Positions 31,559-41,242 of a stretch of 64,000 bases of DNA are shown here, piece by piece; the stretch's first letter is position 1; the number at the start of each line of letters is the position of its first letter. The notes under the pieces are model-generated. The model was not told where the DNA came from. It saw nothing but the letters and a program-made list of their open reading frames with translations, and made no database searches. Source of the DNA: Firmicutes bacterium CAG:24053_14 (GTDB lineage: Bacteria; Bacillota; Clostridia; Oscillospirales; Oscillospiraceae); the NCBI GenBank assembly GCA_001916715.1, contig MNSZ01000047.1, positions 6,446 to 70,445 of the forward strand, read 5' to 3'. A program made the position numbers and the translations under genes.

Positions 31559-32170
31559 ATGAGGAAAACATATGGTTATGCCCGGGTGTCCACAAAAGAA
31601 CAGCACCTGGACCGGCAGATCAAGGCGCTGTTGGACTGCGGCGTTGCCGAAAGGGATATCGTAACGGACAAGGCCAGCGGCGCCAGCTTGGATCGAACAG
31701 GCTACCTTGCACTGAAGAACACCATGCTGCGGGATGGCGATGTGCTGGTCATCAAATCCCTTGACAGACTGAGTCGAAATAAAGAGCATATCCGGCAGGA
31801 GCTGGAATACTTCAAAACGCATCACATTCAGGTCAGGGTTATCGACCTGCCAACGACTATGATCCAATTGCCGGAGGGACAGGAATGGGTATTCGAGATG
31901 ATCAACAACATTCTAATCGAGGTTCTGGCCAGTATCGCCGAGCAGGAGCGCCTCACGATTCGGCAAAGGCAGGCTGAGGGGATCGCTGTGGCAAAGGAAC
32001 AGGGAAAGCATCTGGGGCGGCCGCCGGCGGAGTATCCTCCAGACTGGGAAAAGATATATACCAGATGGAAGGCCGAGGAGATCACCGCAGTCGCTGCGAT
32101 GGAATCATTGAACCTCAAGCGCAGTACATTTTACAAACTGGCAAATCAGTATGAGGAGGAGCGCAAATGA
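31559..32170 (+). CDS. serine recombinase (resolvase/invertase family)
   Basis: 203 residues. YARVSTKEQ places the catalytic serine at residue 11; the conserved SLDRLSRN motif and the LASIAEQERLTIRQRQAEGI helix follow. LGRPPAEYP and the C-terminal HTH (AVAAMESLNLKRSTFYKLAN) complete a small resolvase/invertase. It is too short to be a large serine integrase, so it more likely resolves, inverts or helps to stabilise DNA. The sortase gene starts within its last codons. Confidence 0.92.
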   Translation: MRKTYGYARVSTKEQHLDRQIKALLDCGVAERDIVTDKASGASLDRTGYLALKNTMLRDGDVLVIKSLDRLSRNKEHIRQELEYFKTHHIQVRVIDLPTTMIQLPEGQEWVFEMINNILIEVLASIAEQERLTIRQRQAEGIAVAKEQGKHLGRPPAEYPPDWEKIYTRWKAEEITAVAAMESLNLKRSTFYKLANQYEEERK

Positions 32171-32976
32171 AGAAAGTTTTGTTTGTTCTGCTGACGGCCG
32201 TCTTCATGGGCGTCTTCGGGGTTGGCGGATACCATCTTTATCTATATTACAGCGAGTCCGCACAGAGCGATGAAATCTATTCGGGTCTGACGGATTATGT
32301 GCAGGTTCCTGACCCCACAAAAAAACCGCCCCATCCCACGGGTGAAACAGATGAGGATGGAGAGAAGATGGATTCTGATATTGACTGGCCGGAGGTGGAT
32401 TTTCAAGCACTCCGGGAGATCAATCCGGATATCGTCGGCTGGCTCTACTGCGAGGACACCGTTATCAACTACCCCGTGGTGCAGGGGAGCGACAATTCTT
32501 ATTATCTGAGGCACCTTTTTGACGGTGCATACAACGCCAACGGCTGCCTGTTTCTGGACTGCCGGGTGAACGGGGATCTTTCAGATGCCCACTCCATCAT
32601 CTACGGACATCATATGAAAAACGGCAGCATGTTTTCGTCTTTGGACGGATATAAAAATCAGGAGTATTACGAGGAACATCCGCAGCTGCTTCTGGTGACG
32701 CCTGACGCAAACTATGTGGTCGAGCTCTTCGCCGGGTATGTGGCCAGTGTTGAGGAAAACGCATGGACAGTCGGTTTTACAAATGAGATGGAGTTTGAGG
32801 ATTGGATCGTATCCGCCATCGAGAAATCTACCTTTGAAAGCAGTGTTACGCCGTTGTCCTCAGACCGGATTCTCACGCTGTCCACCTGCAGCTATGAGTT
32901 CAGCGACGCCAGGTTCGTTGTGCTTGGAATTTTAAAAAAGTACGATACCCTTGGCATTACAGTAATGAGGACCTAA
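32167..32976 (+). CDS. srtB: class B sortase
   Basis: 269 residues with an N-terminal signal/anchor helix (about 4-27). The catalytic residues are visible: YGHHM (His 148/149), LSTCS (Cys 241) and Arg 249 in the DARF motif, with the extra N-terminal strands of class B. On conjugative elements class B sortases attach or process surface proteins, perhaps adhesins for mating. It overlaps the recombinase stop by 4 bases. I saw no sorting-signal protein nearby. Confidence 0.93.
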   Translation: MKKVLFVLLTAVFMGVFGVGGYHLYLYYSESAQSDEIYSGLTDYVQVPDPTKKPPHPTGETDEDGEKMDSDIDWPEVDFQALREINPDIVGWLYCEDTVINYPVVQGSDNSYYLRHLFDGAYNANGCLFLDCRVNGDLSDAHSIIYGHHMKNGSMFSSLDGYKNQEYYEEHPQLLLVTPDANYVVELFAGYVASVEENAWTVGFTNEMEFEDWIVSAIEKSTFESSVTPLSSDRILTLSTCSYEFSDARFVVLGILKKYDTLGITVMRT

Positions 32977-33017
32977 ATTCGAATCAACTGCCAGCTGATG
33001 GTTTCGGGTGCATGAAA

Positions 33018-33064
33018 CAAGTTCATCCAATCCCTTATCACGGAGCGGATGAACTTGTTTTTTA
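33018..33064 (+). terminator. terminator after the sortase gene
   Basis: CAAGTTCATCC and GGATGAACTTG form an 11-bp stem with a long loop, followed by TTTTTTA. It ends the recombinase-sortase transcript and may mark the end of the accessory region of the element. Confidence 0.88.
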
Positions 33065-33360
33065 TTGCGGTCTATGCTGTTGGAGGCAAGGGCCTCTCTA
33101 TAGCGCATCGAAAAGTCATATATTTTACAGTAACGAACCAAAAAATTGCAACCAGCAGCCTGTGTTTTTGTGGTTCTTTTATCCTTATGCTTTATATTGG
33201 GGAGTACTGCTTGGCTATCTGCTTATTTGCATCGTACTGATGCGAACGTTAAAAAAGGGGGTTCGGCGGAGCTGATCAAGGAGGGAAAGAGAAAAAGAGG
33301 CGAAACTTTATCAAGTTCAAAAAATAAATAACTAAATGGACTCAAAATTTCCAAATGGGC
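33065..33360. other. region without a convincing gene
   Basis: About 300 bases with only short open frames, the longest about 63-87 residues. One encodes a hydrophobic stretch but has no good ribosome site or recognisable motif. I see no RNA gene. It is the boundary between the element's sortase transcript and the transporter island, so it could contain the element's end, but no repeat or attachment-site pair is visible. Confidence 0.5.
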
Positions 33361-33389
33361 TTGTGCTTTGGGAAAGTTGATGGTATAAA
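33361..33389 (+). promoter_or_regulatory. promoter for the AraC/ABC/ECF operon
   Basis: TTGTGC (33361-33366), 17-base spacer, TATAAA (33384-33389), about 75 bases before the first start codon. The leader contains the palindrome at 33,424-33,441. Confidence 0.72.
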
Positions 33390-33423
33390 GAATAATGCCT
33401 ACGGGCGTAAATTTTTAAGAATG

Positions 33424-33441
33424 AGTTAGCTATGTCTAACT
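33424..33441. promoter_or_regulatory. GTTAG-N6-CTAAC palindrome, copy 1 (putative iron-regulator box)
   Basis: AGTTAGCTATGTCTAACT is an inverted repeat located between the promoter and the start of the AraC gene. Two further copies with the same half-sites and spacing lie upstream of the operons at 50,435 and 63,008. The half-site TTAG/CTAA is compatible with DtxR-family operators, and such a regulator is encoded at 53,084-53,455. Confidence 0.72.
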
Positions 33442-33465
33442 GTGATTCAGAAAGGAGCCGTTAGA

Positions 33466-34431
33466 GTGTCGAGTTTTTTTCCGGGCCTGGAGCTCGGAGA
33501 TGAGGTCAGCGAGGTCATGCACGCCGACAACTGCAGCGTGCTCAAAATCGAAAATGAGACCGGCGAGGGTATCATGACCTGCTATATGCTGTTTCCGGGC
33601 GTAGTGGTCATGTACAACGATTTTCATATGTCTTACTGCGACACCAGCTTTGAGACCGACGGGCAGCAGATGCTGTGCGTCGATCATTGCCGCGAGGGTT
33701 CGATGGAACGCTTTGTGAGGCCTGAGGTATATTATTATTTTTCACCGGGCAACTGCGCTGTTGACGTCCGCCGATATCACGCTGGACGGACGAACTTTCC
33801 GCAGAACCATTTTCATGGCGTATCTATCGGATTTTATCTGCCGCAGGCGAGTGAGCAGCTTGTAAAAGAGCTCCGGGGCTTTCCCGTCTCGTTGGAGTCT
33901 CTCAGGCAAAAATTCTGTGCGGACGGCGAACCCAACGTGCTCTCAAAATCAGAGGAAGCGGAGAGGATATTCCACACCTTTTATACGCTGCCAAAAGAGA
34001 ACAGGCGTGAATACCTGCGATTGAAAATATTCGAATTGCTCCTGCATCTGGATGGCCTGGATACGGGAAATATCGGAATTGCAAAACCGTATTTTTACAA
34101 AAGCCAAGTGGACAAAATCAAGGCGGCGGAACGGCTCATAACGGAAAATCTGACAAAAAGCTATACGATCGTACAGCTTGCAGAGAGGTTTGATATTTCC
34201 CAAAGCGCCTTAAAAAGTTGCTTCAAGGAGATATTCGGTCTGCCCATCAACACCTATTTGCAGGAACATCGTATCCGTCGGGCAGCCGTACTTCTGCGTG
34301 AGGATCAAAATCTGTCCGTATCTCAGGCGGCGGGAATGGTGGGCTATGACAGCCCGGGGAAGTTTGCCGCGATTTTCAAGCGTATTTACGGCGTTACGCC
34401 GAGGGAATATCAACGAGGAGGATTGTTATGA
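33466..34431 (+). CDS. AraC-family regulator (YbtA-like)
   Basis: 321 residues. The start is GTG 33466: AAAGGAG lies eight bases upstream, while the frame open from 33442 has no ribosome site. The N-terminal half is a sensory domain; from about residue 210, two HTH motifs (YTIVQLAERFDISQSALKSC, SVSQAAGMVGYDSPGKFAAI) form the AraC DNA-binding domain. It is translationally coupled to the ABC gene (ATGA). AraC regulators such as YbtA activate siderophore uptake when the iron-loaded siderophore is sensed, and that is the likely role here. Confidence 0.86.
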   Translation: MSSFFPGLELGDEVSEVMHADNCSVLKIENETGEGIMTCYMLFPGVVVMYNDFHMSYCDTSFETDGQQMLCVDHCREGSMERFVRPEVYYYFSPGNCAVDVRRYHAGRTNFPQNHFHGVSIGFYLPQASEQLVKELRGFPVSLESLRQKFCADGEPNVLSKSEEAERIFHTFYTLPKENRREYLRLKIFELLLHLDGLDTGNIGIAKPYFYKSQVDKIKAAERLITENLTKSYTIVQLAERFDISQSALKSCFKEIFGLPINTYLQEHRIRRAAVLLREDQNLSVSQAAGMVGYDSPGKFAAIFKRIYGVTPREYQRGGLL

Positions 34432-36200
34432 AGGAAAAATCAAAAATGGCGCAGCTTATGGAGTATGCCGGGAACTATCGATATCTCACATACAGTTCCT
34501 ATGTCCTGTCGGCAATCAGCGCCCTGGTGGCGCTGACGCCGTTCTGGTGTATCTGGAAGATCTTGCAGGAGGTCATTTCCGTTGCACCAAATTACAATGA
34601 AGCTCAGAATATCAGCCACTACGGCTGGATGGCAGTTGGGCTTGCCGTAACCGCCATGTTTTTGTACATTGCGTCGCTGTGGTGCTCACATCTGCCTGCA
34701 TTCCGCGTGCAGCGTAACATGCGCACTCGGGTGATGGAGCATGTTGTGACGCTGCCGGTGGGCTTTCTCTCCGATTGGGGCACCGGCCGTGTGCGCAAAA
34801 TTGTAAACGATTGCAGTGCCAATACCGAGACCTATCTCGCCCACATATGGCCAGATAAAGCAGGTACCGTATTCACTCCGCTCGGACTTGTTGCGCTGCT
34901 CTTTGTGTTTGATTGGAGGCTGGGGCTGCTGTGCCTGATTCCCGTAGCCGTCGCCTTTGCCGTCATGTCTACCATGATGGGAAAAAGGATGCAGGAATCC
35001 ATGAAGCAGTATCAGACGGCGCTGGAAACCATGACGAGCGAGACGGTGGAGTATGTCAGGGGCGTTCCCGTTGTGAAAACCTTCGGCCAGACCGTGTTCA
35101 GTTTCAAGCGCTTTAAGCAGACGATAGACGATTATTCCAAATGGACAATTACCTACACAAAGCAGGTGCGTACGCCCATGCTTGTTTTCACCACGGCGAT
35201 AAACGCCGTTTTCGCTGTTATCATTGCGGCGGGAATGGTCATGGCATCAGGCGGCGTGACAAACGAGCTGCTGCTGAATCTCCTGTTTTACATCATCATC
35301 ACGCCGATCATCACGACCACGATGAACAAGGTGATGTACGCCGGCGAAAACGAGATGCTGGTCACGGACAGCTTAAACCGCATCAATAGCATTCTGGAGA
35401 TGAAGCCTCTACCGGAGCCGGAAAGACCGGCAGAGCCAAAAGACAATTCCGTTACGCTGGAAAACGTTACTTTCACTTATGCGGGTGGGAAAGACAAGGC
35501 CGTGGACGGAGTGAACCTGCACATAGAGCCCGGCGAGCACATAGCTCTGGTCGGTCCCTCCGGCGGCGGCAAGACAACAATAGCAAGTCTCATCGCCCGC
35601 TTCTGGGATGTCCAGTCGGGTCAAATCCTCGTCGGTGGTGTGGACGTAAAGGATATCTCTAAAGAAGCTCTCATGGATACTGTGTCCTTCGTCTTTCAAG
35701 ACAGCAAGCTTTTCAAAATGTCGGTGCTCGAAAATATCCGTATGGCGAAGACCAGCGCCTCCCGCGAGGAGGTGCTGCAGGCACTCCATGACGCACAGTG
35801 CGACGATATTATCGAAAAGCTTCCAAACGGCATCGACACCGTCATCGGCACCAAGGGCGTTTATGTGTCCGGCGGCGAACAGCAACGTCTAAACATTGCC
35901 AGAGTGATGCTGAAGAACGCTCCAATCCTTATTTTGGACGAAGCGACCGCCTTTGCTGATCCGGACAACGAGAGCAAAGTTCAGGCAGCTTTCAATAAAT
36001 TGTCACAGGGAAAGACAGTCATCATGATTGCCCATCGGCTTACGACTGTTACCTCTGCGGACAAAATATACGTTGTTAAAGACGGCAAGCTCTTTGAAAG
36101 CGGAAAGCATGAGGAATTGCTGGAGAAAAAGGGCTTGTATCAGCGGATGTGGAGCGAGTACCAAACGACCGCAAGCTGGAAGGTAGGTGTAAAAGCATGA
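34428..36200 (+). CDS. ABC half-transporter, YbtP/IrtA-like
   Basis: 590 residues. The N-terminal domain (about 1-310) has six membrane segments; then Walker A GPSGGGKTT, the signature VSGGEQQRL and Walker B LILDEATAFADPDN. The fold is that of exporter-type half-transporters, which in the Irt/Ybt group instead import ferric siderophores. The paired gene overlaps its stop (ATGA). Together with the AraC gene and the ECF module it probably imports a metal-chelate. Confidence 0.88.
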   Translation: MKEKSKMAQLMEYAGNYRYLTYSSYVLSAISALVALTPFWCIWKILQEVISVAPNYNEAQNISHYGWMAVGLAVTAMFLYIASLWCSHLPAFRVQRNMRTRVMEHVVTLPVGFLSDWGTGRVRKIVNDCSANTETYLAHIWPDKAGTVFTPLGLVALLFVFDWRLGLLCLIPVAVAFAVMSTMMGKRMQESMKQYQTALETMTSETVEYVRGVPVVKTFGQTVFSFKRFKQTIDDYSKWTITYTKQVRTPMLVFTTAINAVFAVIIAAGMVMASGGVTNELLLNLLFYIIITPIITTTMNKVMYAGENEMLVTDSLNRINSILEMKPLPEPERPAEPKDNSVTLENVTFTYAGGKDKAVDGVNLHIEPGEHIALVGPSGGGKTTIASLIARFWDVQSGQILVGGVDVKDISKEALMDTVSFVFQDSKLFKMSVLENIRMAKTSASREEVLQALHDAQCDDIIEKLPNGIDTVIGTKGVYVSGGEQQRLNIARVMLKNAPILILDEATAFADPDNESKVQAAFNKLSQGKTVIMIAHRLTTVTSADKIYVVKDGKLFESGKHEELLEKKGLYQRMWSEYQTTASWKVGVKA

Positions 36201-37936
36201 AACAGAAATTACAACACAAATACGCACTCAGCGAACAGGGTGCGAAGGACATGATAAAGGCGTTCTGGGCCTGCACACTGGCGTATCTGGTTTTGATGTT
36301 CCCTGCCGGTATGCTGTACAGCTTCATCCGCGACCTGATGAACGGAACGCCGTTTACCGGCGGCCGCGTTGCCTTCTATATCTGCGGTATAATCGTCTGC
36401 CTTGCGCTCGTCTGGCTGACAACGCTATTCCAGTACAACGCCACCTTCTTTGCCACCTATAAGGAGAGCGGCGTGCGTCGTGTATCTCTGGCGGAGCACC
36501 TGCGAAAGCTGCCTTTGTCCTTCTTCGGCAGGCGCGACCTTGCGGATCTCACGAACGCCGTCATGGACGACTGCGCAAGGATAGAGACAGCCTCCTCGCA
36601 CTGGATACCGGAACTCGTCGGTTCCATCATCTCCACTACTATAATTGCCATATCCCTCTTCTTCTTCGACTGGCGGCTTGCCCTGGCCTCCTTGTGGGTG
36701 CTGCCCGTGTCGTTTCTCATCGTCGGCCTCTCTGCCCGAGTGCAGCAGTCCCTGGGCCGGAAGAACAACGACGCAAAGCTTGCCTGCGCCGACGGGATCC
36801 AGGAGTGCCTGGAGTCCATGCGCGACCTCAAGGCCAACAACTATGAGGGCGAATACATGGTCGGTCTGAAGGGCAAGATTGCCTATGTGGAAAAGCGCAC
36901 GATCCTCACGGAGCTGGGTGCGGCGGCCTTCTGCTCCAGCGCGCAAATGTTCCTGAAGCTGGGCATCGCCACCACGGCGCTTGTTGGTGGTGCGCTGCTC
37001 GTCAGTGGGCAGATAAGTGCCCTTACTTTCTTCATGTTCCTCCTGGTGATATCCCGCATATATGACCCACTGCAGGTGTCTTTGCAGAACCTGTTGGCCA
37101 TCACCACCCTTGCGGTGCAGACCGAGCGCATGGATAAAATCCTGGAAACGCCGCTTCAGACCGGCGTGGAGCGGCTCACAAATAAAGGCTGTGATATCGT
37201 TTTTGACCACGTTGGCTTTGCGTATCACGAGACGGGTGAAAAGGTGCTCTACGATGTGTCATTTACCGCTAAGCAGGGTGAGGTCACGGCGCTCATCGGT
37301 CCCTCCGGCGGCGGCAAGACCACCGTTTCCCGGCTGGCCGCCCGCTTTTGGGATATAGATCAGGGAAAAATCACTGTGGGCGGTATGGATATATCCAAAA
37401 TCGACCCGGAGACGCTGCTCTCCCTCTATTCCATCGTGTTCCAGGATGTGACGCTCTTTGACAACACGATTCTGGAAAATATACGTATCGGCAAAAAGGA
37501 CGCCACAGACGAGGAGGTCATGGCTGCGGCGCGGCTTGCCAACTGTGAGGAATTCGTCGCAAAACTGCCCGACGGCTGGAACACCCGTATCGGTGAGAAC
37601 GGATCCGAGCTCTCCGGCGGAGAGCGGCAGCGGATATCTATTGCACGCGCTTTTCTGAAGGACGCGCCTATTATCCTGTTGGATGAGGCCACGGCCAGCC
37701 TGGATGTGGACAATGAAACGCTCATTCAGGAATCTCTGTCACGCCTGATACAAAACAAGACGGTACTGATCATTGCACACCGTATGAGGACGGTGGCCAG
37801 CGCCGACAAGATCGTCGTTCTGAAGGACGGACGCATTGCCGAAAGCGGCTCGCCCGATGAGCTGATGGCACAAAAAGGTATATATGCGCACATGCACCAG
37901 CTGCAAACACAATCTCAGAGCTGGGTCATGGCGTAA
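36197..37936 (+). CDS. ABC half-transporter, YbtQ/IrtB-like
   Basis: 579 residues from ATG 36197 (overlapping the upstream stop). N-terminal membrane domain, then LIGPSGGGKTTVSRL (Walker A), ELSGGERQRIS (signature) and IILLDEATASLDVDN (Walker B). It is the second half of the heterodimeric transporter. Compared with its partner, the membrane domain differs, as expected for heterodimers. It precedes the ECF S gene by 27 bases. Confidence 0.88.
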   Translation: MKQKLQHKYALSEQGAKDMIKAFWACTLAYLVLMFPAGMLYSFIRDLMNGTPFTGGRVAFYICGIIVCLALVWLTTLFQYNATFFATYKESGVRRVSLAEHLRKLPLSFFGRRDLADLTNAVMDDCARIETASSHWIPELVGSIISTTIIAISLFFFDWRLALASLWVLPVSFLIVGLSARVQQSLGRKNNDAKLACADGIQECLESMRDLKANNYEGEYMVGLKGKIAYVEKRTILTELGAAAFCSSAQMFLKLGIATTALVGGALLVSGQISALTFFMFLLVISRIYDPLQVSLQNLLAITTLAVQTERMDKILETPLQTGVERLTNKGCDIVFDHVGFAYHETGEKVLYDVSFTAKQGEVTALIGPSGGGKTTVSRLAARFWDIDQGKITVGGMDISKIDPETLLSLYSIVFQDVTLFDNTILENIRIGKKDATDEEVMAAARLANCEEFVAKLPDGWNTRIGENGSELSGGERQRISIARAFLKDAPIILLDEATASLDVDNETLIQESLSRLIQNKTVLIIAHRMRTVASADKIVVLKDGRIAESGSPDELMAQKGIYAHMHQLQTQSQSWVMA

Positions 37937-37963
37937 AAATGATGTGAAGAGAGGTAATCTAAA

Positions 37964-38548
37964 ATGAACACAGAAAAAAAGCTTAAAGGTAAAGACCTGA
38001 TGAACATCGGCATTTTCAGCGCCATTATATTCATTATTGCAATGGCCATCGGTATGCTGGGTTTTATCCCCATATTCATTCCGCTGTTGTCCATTATCGT
38101 CCCGCTTGTGGGCGGCATACCCTATATGCTGTATCTTACCCGGGCCAAAAAATTCGGAATGATTTGGATATTGTGCATTATTCAGGGGCTTATGCTGATG
38201 GTAACGGGCATGGGCATTTATCCGTTTATCTTTGGTATCGTATTTGGCCTGTTGGCAGACCTTGTATATAAAAGCGGTGGTTACCAGAGTGCAAAGAAGG
38301 GGATTTTGTCCTGCGGTTTGACCTTTATGGTGGTGTTCGGCTGTGAGCTTCCACTGTTTTTGGATATGGCAGGATACTTCTCTACCCGGCAGGACTTCGG
38401 TCAGGAGTATGTCGATGCATTAACTCGCCTAATGCCCACCTGGATGTGCCCGGTATTGCTGGTGGCAACCTTCGTCTGCGGCATTTTGGGCGGACTGATT
38501 GGTAAGGCTCTGCTGAAAAAGCACTTCATCAAGGCGGGAATTGCCTGA
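37964..38548 (+). CDS. ECF transporter S component, MptD-like
   Basis: 194 residues with about five to six hydrophobic helices and the KKLKGKDLMNIGIFSAIIF start typical of the MptD-like S components. It overlaps the T gene by 1 base (TGATG). S components determine substrate; the MptD group has been linked to metals or small molecules in mycobacteria and Firmicutes. The C-terminal KHFIKAGIA resembles the ends of the other two S components here (e.g. KHFEKAGIV), so all three are related. Confidence 0.85.
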   Translation: MNTEKKLKGKDLMNIGIFSAIIFIIAMAIGMLGFIPIFIPLLSIIVPLVGGIPYMLYLTRAKKFGMIWILCIIQGLMLMVTGMGIYPFIFGIVFGLLADLVYKSGGYQSAKKGILSCGLTFMVVFGCELPLFLDMAGYFSTRQDFGQEYVDALTRLMPTWMCPVLLVATFVCGILGGLIGKALLKKHFIKAGIA

Positions 38549-39291
38549 TGGCAAGGCAGGGGCTTTTTCAGGCCAACATAGAAAACCGTGGAATGCCCCT
38601 CGACCCCAGAACAAAGCTGCTGCTGCTCATCACAGTCATGACCTTTGTTCTGGGGGGAGCCGGCGGAGAGAATATGACCCTTGTCGTTCACGCTTTGTGT
38701 GTTATTCCTTTTCTGCTGCATTTAAGTGCAAAAAAATACCGCACAGCACTGCTTTATCTGGTTCTCTACTGCGCTTCCTATGCGGCACATTTTTATGTGA
38801 TGCCGCGCGCAAGCGGCCTGCCGGGTTATATCCTGCTGGCGATCTGTGCAATTGTAAACCGCTTTCTGCCGGGCATTATGATCGGAACTTATGTGTTTTC
38901 TACCACCACGGTCAGTGAGTTCATCGCCGCCATGCACCGGATGCACGTCACGGAAAAGTTGTCCATTCCGCTTTCGGTAATGTTTCGCTTCTTCCCCACT
39001 GTGGCGGAGGAGTTTCATGCCATAGGCGCCGCCATGAAAATGCGCGGCATCTCCTTCGGAGGAAAGAACTGGACCAAAATGCTGGAATACCGCCTGATAC
39101 CGCTTCTGACCTGCTCTGTGCAGATCGGCAGTGAGCTTTCCGCCGCGGCACTGGCGCGGGGGCTTGGGAGCGACATAAAGCGCACGAATATCTGCAAAAT
39201 AGGCTTTCACATTCAGGATTTGGCGGTGCTGCTGATCTGTCTTGTTCCCTTTGTGATGCTGGTCCTTTCCTGGTTGGGGGTGATGCGGTGA
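38548..39291 (+). CDS. ecfT: ECF transporter T component
   Basis: 247 residues with multiple membrane helices; LDPRTKLLLLITVM is the usual early motif, and AMKMRGISFGG (about residue 166) followed later by AAALARGLGSD are the Ala-Arg-Gly coupling motifs that contact the ATPases. It links S to A. Starts inside the S stop and overlaps the A gene (GTGA). Confidence 0.9.
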   Translation: MARQGLFQANIENRGMPLDPRTKLLLLITVMTFVLGGAGGENMTLVVHALCVIPFLLHLSAKKYRTALLYLVLYCASYAAHFYVMPRASGLPGYILLAICAIVNRFLPGIMIGTYVFSTTTVSEFIAAMHRMHVTEKLSIPLSVMFRFFPTVAEEFHAIGAAMKMRGISFGGKNWTKMLEYRLIPLLTCSVQIGSELSAAALARGLGSDIKRTNICKIGFHIQDLAVLLICLVPFVMLVLSWLGVMR

Positions 39292-40751
39292 TCGAATTGA
39301 AAGACCTTAGTTTCCGCTACACCAACGGAGCGGACGGGATTCTGTCCCATATAGATCTGACGATACCCGATGGGCAGTGCGTTTTGCTCTGCGGGGAATC
39401 GGGCTGTGGAAAGACAACGCTGTGCCGCATGATAAACGGACTTGCTCCCCATTTTTATGAGGGGACAGTGGATGGCGAGATCCGTGTCGATGGACTGCAC
39501 CCCAACCGGGAGGAGCTGTACATAACGGCGCGAAAGGTCGGCAGCGTATTTCAGAATCCCCGCAGTCAGTTTTTCTGCGTGGATACCATCAGTGAGCTGG
39601 CCTTCGGCTGTGAAAATCAGGGACTTCCGGAGGATGTTGTATCCGGGAGAATCGCAGAGGTGACCCGGCAGCTTCATATTGAGCCGCTTCTTGACCGAAA
39701 TATATTTGACCTTTCAGGGGGTGAGAAGCAGAAGATTGCCTGTGCCTCTGTGGCGGCGGTGTATCCGGATGTGTTCGTGCTGGATGAGCCCACCTCCAAT
39801 CTGGACATAGATGCCGTGGATGATCTGAAACAGACACTGCTGTTCTGGAAGTCGCAGGGCAAGACCATCATCATCGCCGAGCATCGCCTTTATTGGCTGG
39901 CGGATATCTGCGACAGAGTTGTTTATATGCGCGGCGGGCGCGTTGAAAGGGATATGCCGATGGAGGACTTCCGTGCGCTCCCTGCTGCGGAGATAAGTAG
40001 CCTGGGCCTGCGGACGCTCTCTCTTGACAGCCTTAGCTTTTCCACATCTGCGCGCAGCGGCTCGGATTCCCTTGTGCTGAAGGATTTCAAATACAGCTAT
40101 GGTGAAAATCCCGCAATGGATATATCTGAACTTGAACTGCCGGAAAATGCGGTGATTGCGCTGATTGGGCACAACGGCGCAGGAAAATCTACGCTCTCCC
40201 GATGCTTGTGTGGCCTGGAAAGGCGGTTTCGCGGGACTGTTGTGCTGGACGGGCAGAAACTGGGACGGCGCCAACTGCTGAAAAAGAGCTATATGGTCAT
40301 GCAGGACGTCAATCATCAGCTGTTCTGTGAGACGGTGGACGATGAGGTCAGGCTTGGCATGGTGGAGGATAACGCAGACATTGTGCAGCAGATCCTGGAA
40401 CAGATGGATCTGAGCGAATATACGGACCGCCACCCCATGTCCCTTTCGGGAGGGCAGAAACAGCGCGTGGCAGTTGCATCTGCGATTCTTGCAGAGAAGG
40501 AGCTTCTGATATTTGACGAACCGACCAGCGGCCTGGATTATCATCATATGGAGCAGACCGCACAGCTTATCTCGGCGCAGATGGGGAAAAAGACTTGCCT
40601 GATCGTTACGCACGATCCAGAACTCATTGCCCTGTGCTGCAGCTTTGTCATCCACATGGAAGCGGGGACGGTGTCGGACGCCTACGCACTGAATGCCGAG
40701 GGCATGAGGAAACTGCTGGCTTTCTTTCAGCGAAAAAGTGGGAGAACTTAA
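39288..40751 (+). CDS. ecfA: ECF transporter ATPase, fused double A component
   Basis: 487 residues with two ABC domains in one chain. The first has GESGCGKTT (36-44) and LSGGEKQKI; the second has GHNGAGKST and LSGGQKQRVA with LIFDEPTSGLD. Fused A components are usual in this type of ECF module. GTG start overlaps the T stop. It is the last gene of the plus operon. The next 490 bases hold no gene. Confidence 0.92.
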   Translation: MIELKDLSFRYTNGADGILSHIDLTIPDGQCVLLCGESGCGKTTLCRMINGLAPHFYEGTVDGEIRVDGLHPNREELYITARKVGSVFQNPRSQFFCVDTISELAFGCENQGLPEDVVSGRIAEVTRQLHIEPLLDRNIFDLSGGEKQKIACASVAAVYPDVFVLDEPTSNLDIDAVDDLKQTLLFWKSQGKTIIIAEHRLYWLADICDRVVYMRGGRVERDMPMEDFRALPAAEISSLGLRTLSLDSLSFSTSARSGSDSLVLKDFKYSYGENPAMDISELELPENAVIALIGHNGAGKSTLSRCLCGLERRFRGTVVLDGQKLGRRQLLKKSYMVMQDVNHQLFCETVDDEVRLGMVEDNADIVQQILEQMDLSEYTDRHPMSLSGGQKQRVAVASAILAEKELLIFDEPTSGLDYHHMEQTAQLISAQMGKKTCLIVTHDPELIALCCSFVIHMEAGTVSDAYALNAEGMRKLLAFFQRKSGRT

Positions 40752-40754
40752 GCA

Positions 40755-41188
40755 TATATTCATTCGCCAAAAACGGATTGAGCCTTTCACAAAAAATGCT
40801 ATAAAAAGGACACTTCGGTTTTCCGCCGCTTTCTGGCAGGCCTTCTCCGCTCCGTTGGCTGTGTTCCCTTCAAACAGGACGGCTAATTTCTTAAAGGTTG
40901 GGCGATCCTTTCAGGAACCAACACGCCGCAGGCCATTCAAATGGCATTTCGTCCGTGAGCCGCACGGCAGGTATTGCGTGATGGTATTCATGCGCTTTTC
41001 GTAAACAGCCTTAATGGGATGGTCGGCGACAAGCTCACGATCCCTTGTAGAAACTGTCTTTAATCATATCCTGACCTACTATTTCCAAGGCATGGATATG
41101 GGCGTGCTGCAAAGATGGAAAAGCGAACCGAGCTGCTCTACTCCGGCACCCAGGACATCCATATCATACGGAAATAAACAGGAAACGC
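40755..41188. other. gene-free region between converging operons
   Basis: No frame in this stretch shows a ribosome site, family motif or credible length. The reading MEKRTELLYSGTQDIHI near 41,116 has the look of coding but is only about 20 codons to a stop, so it may be a leftover of a lost gene. I see no repeat or RNA gene here. Confidence 0.5.
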
Positions 41189-41231
41189 CTACGGGGCGGA
41201 TGCGGGAAACTTTCCCGCATACGCCCCGTAG
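41189..41231 (-). terminator. long hairpin at the end of the enzyme operon
   Basis: CTACGGGGCG-TATGCGGGAAA and TTTCCCGCAT-CCGCCCCGTAG form a stem of about 20 bp with few mismatches. It follows the truncated thioesterase-like gene and probably ends the minus-strand operon. There is no strong T run, so it may also be an RNA-protecting structure or a leftover of a mobile repeat. Confidence 0.6.
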
Positions 41232-41242
41232 ATTTTGCAGCG

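Noticed and set aside
31559..32170. Large serine integrase of the element
   Set aside because: At 203 residues with a small C-terminal HTH the protein is a resolvase/invertase, not an integrase of the 450-600 residue type.
33012..33331. Short hydrophobic ORFs after the sortase gene
   Set aside because: They overlap the terminator, have no ribosome site and no known motif.
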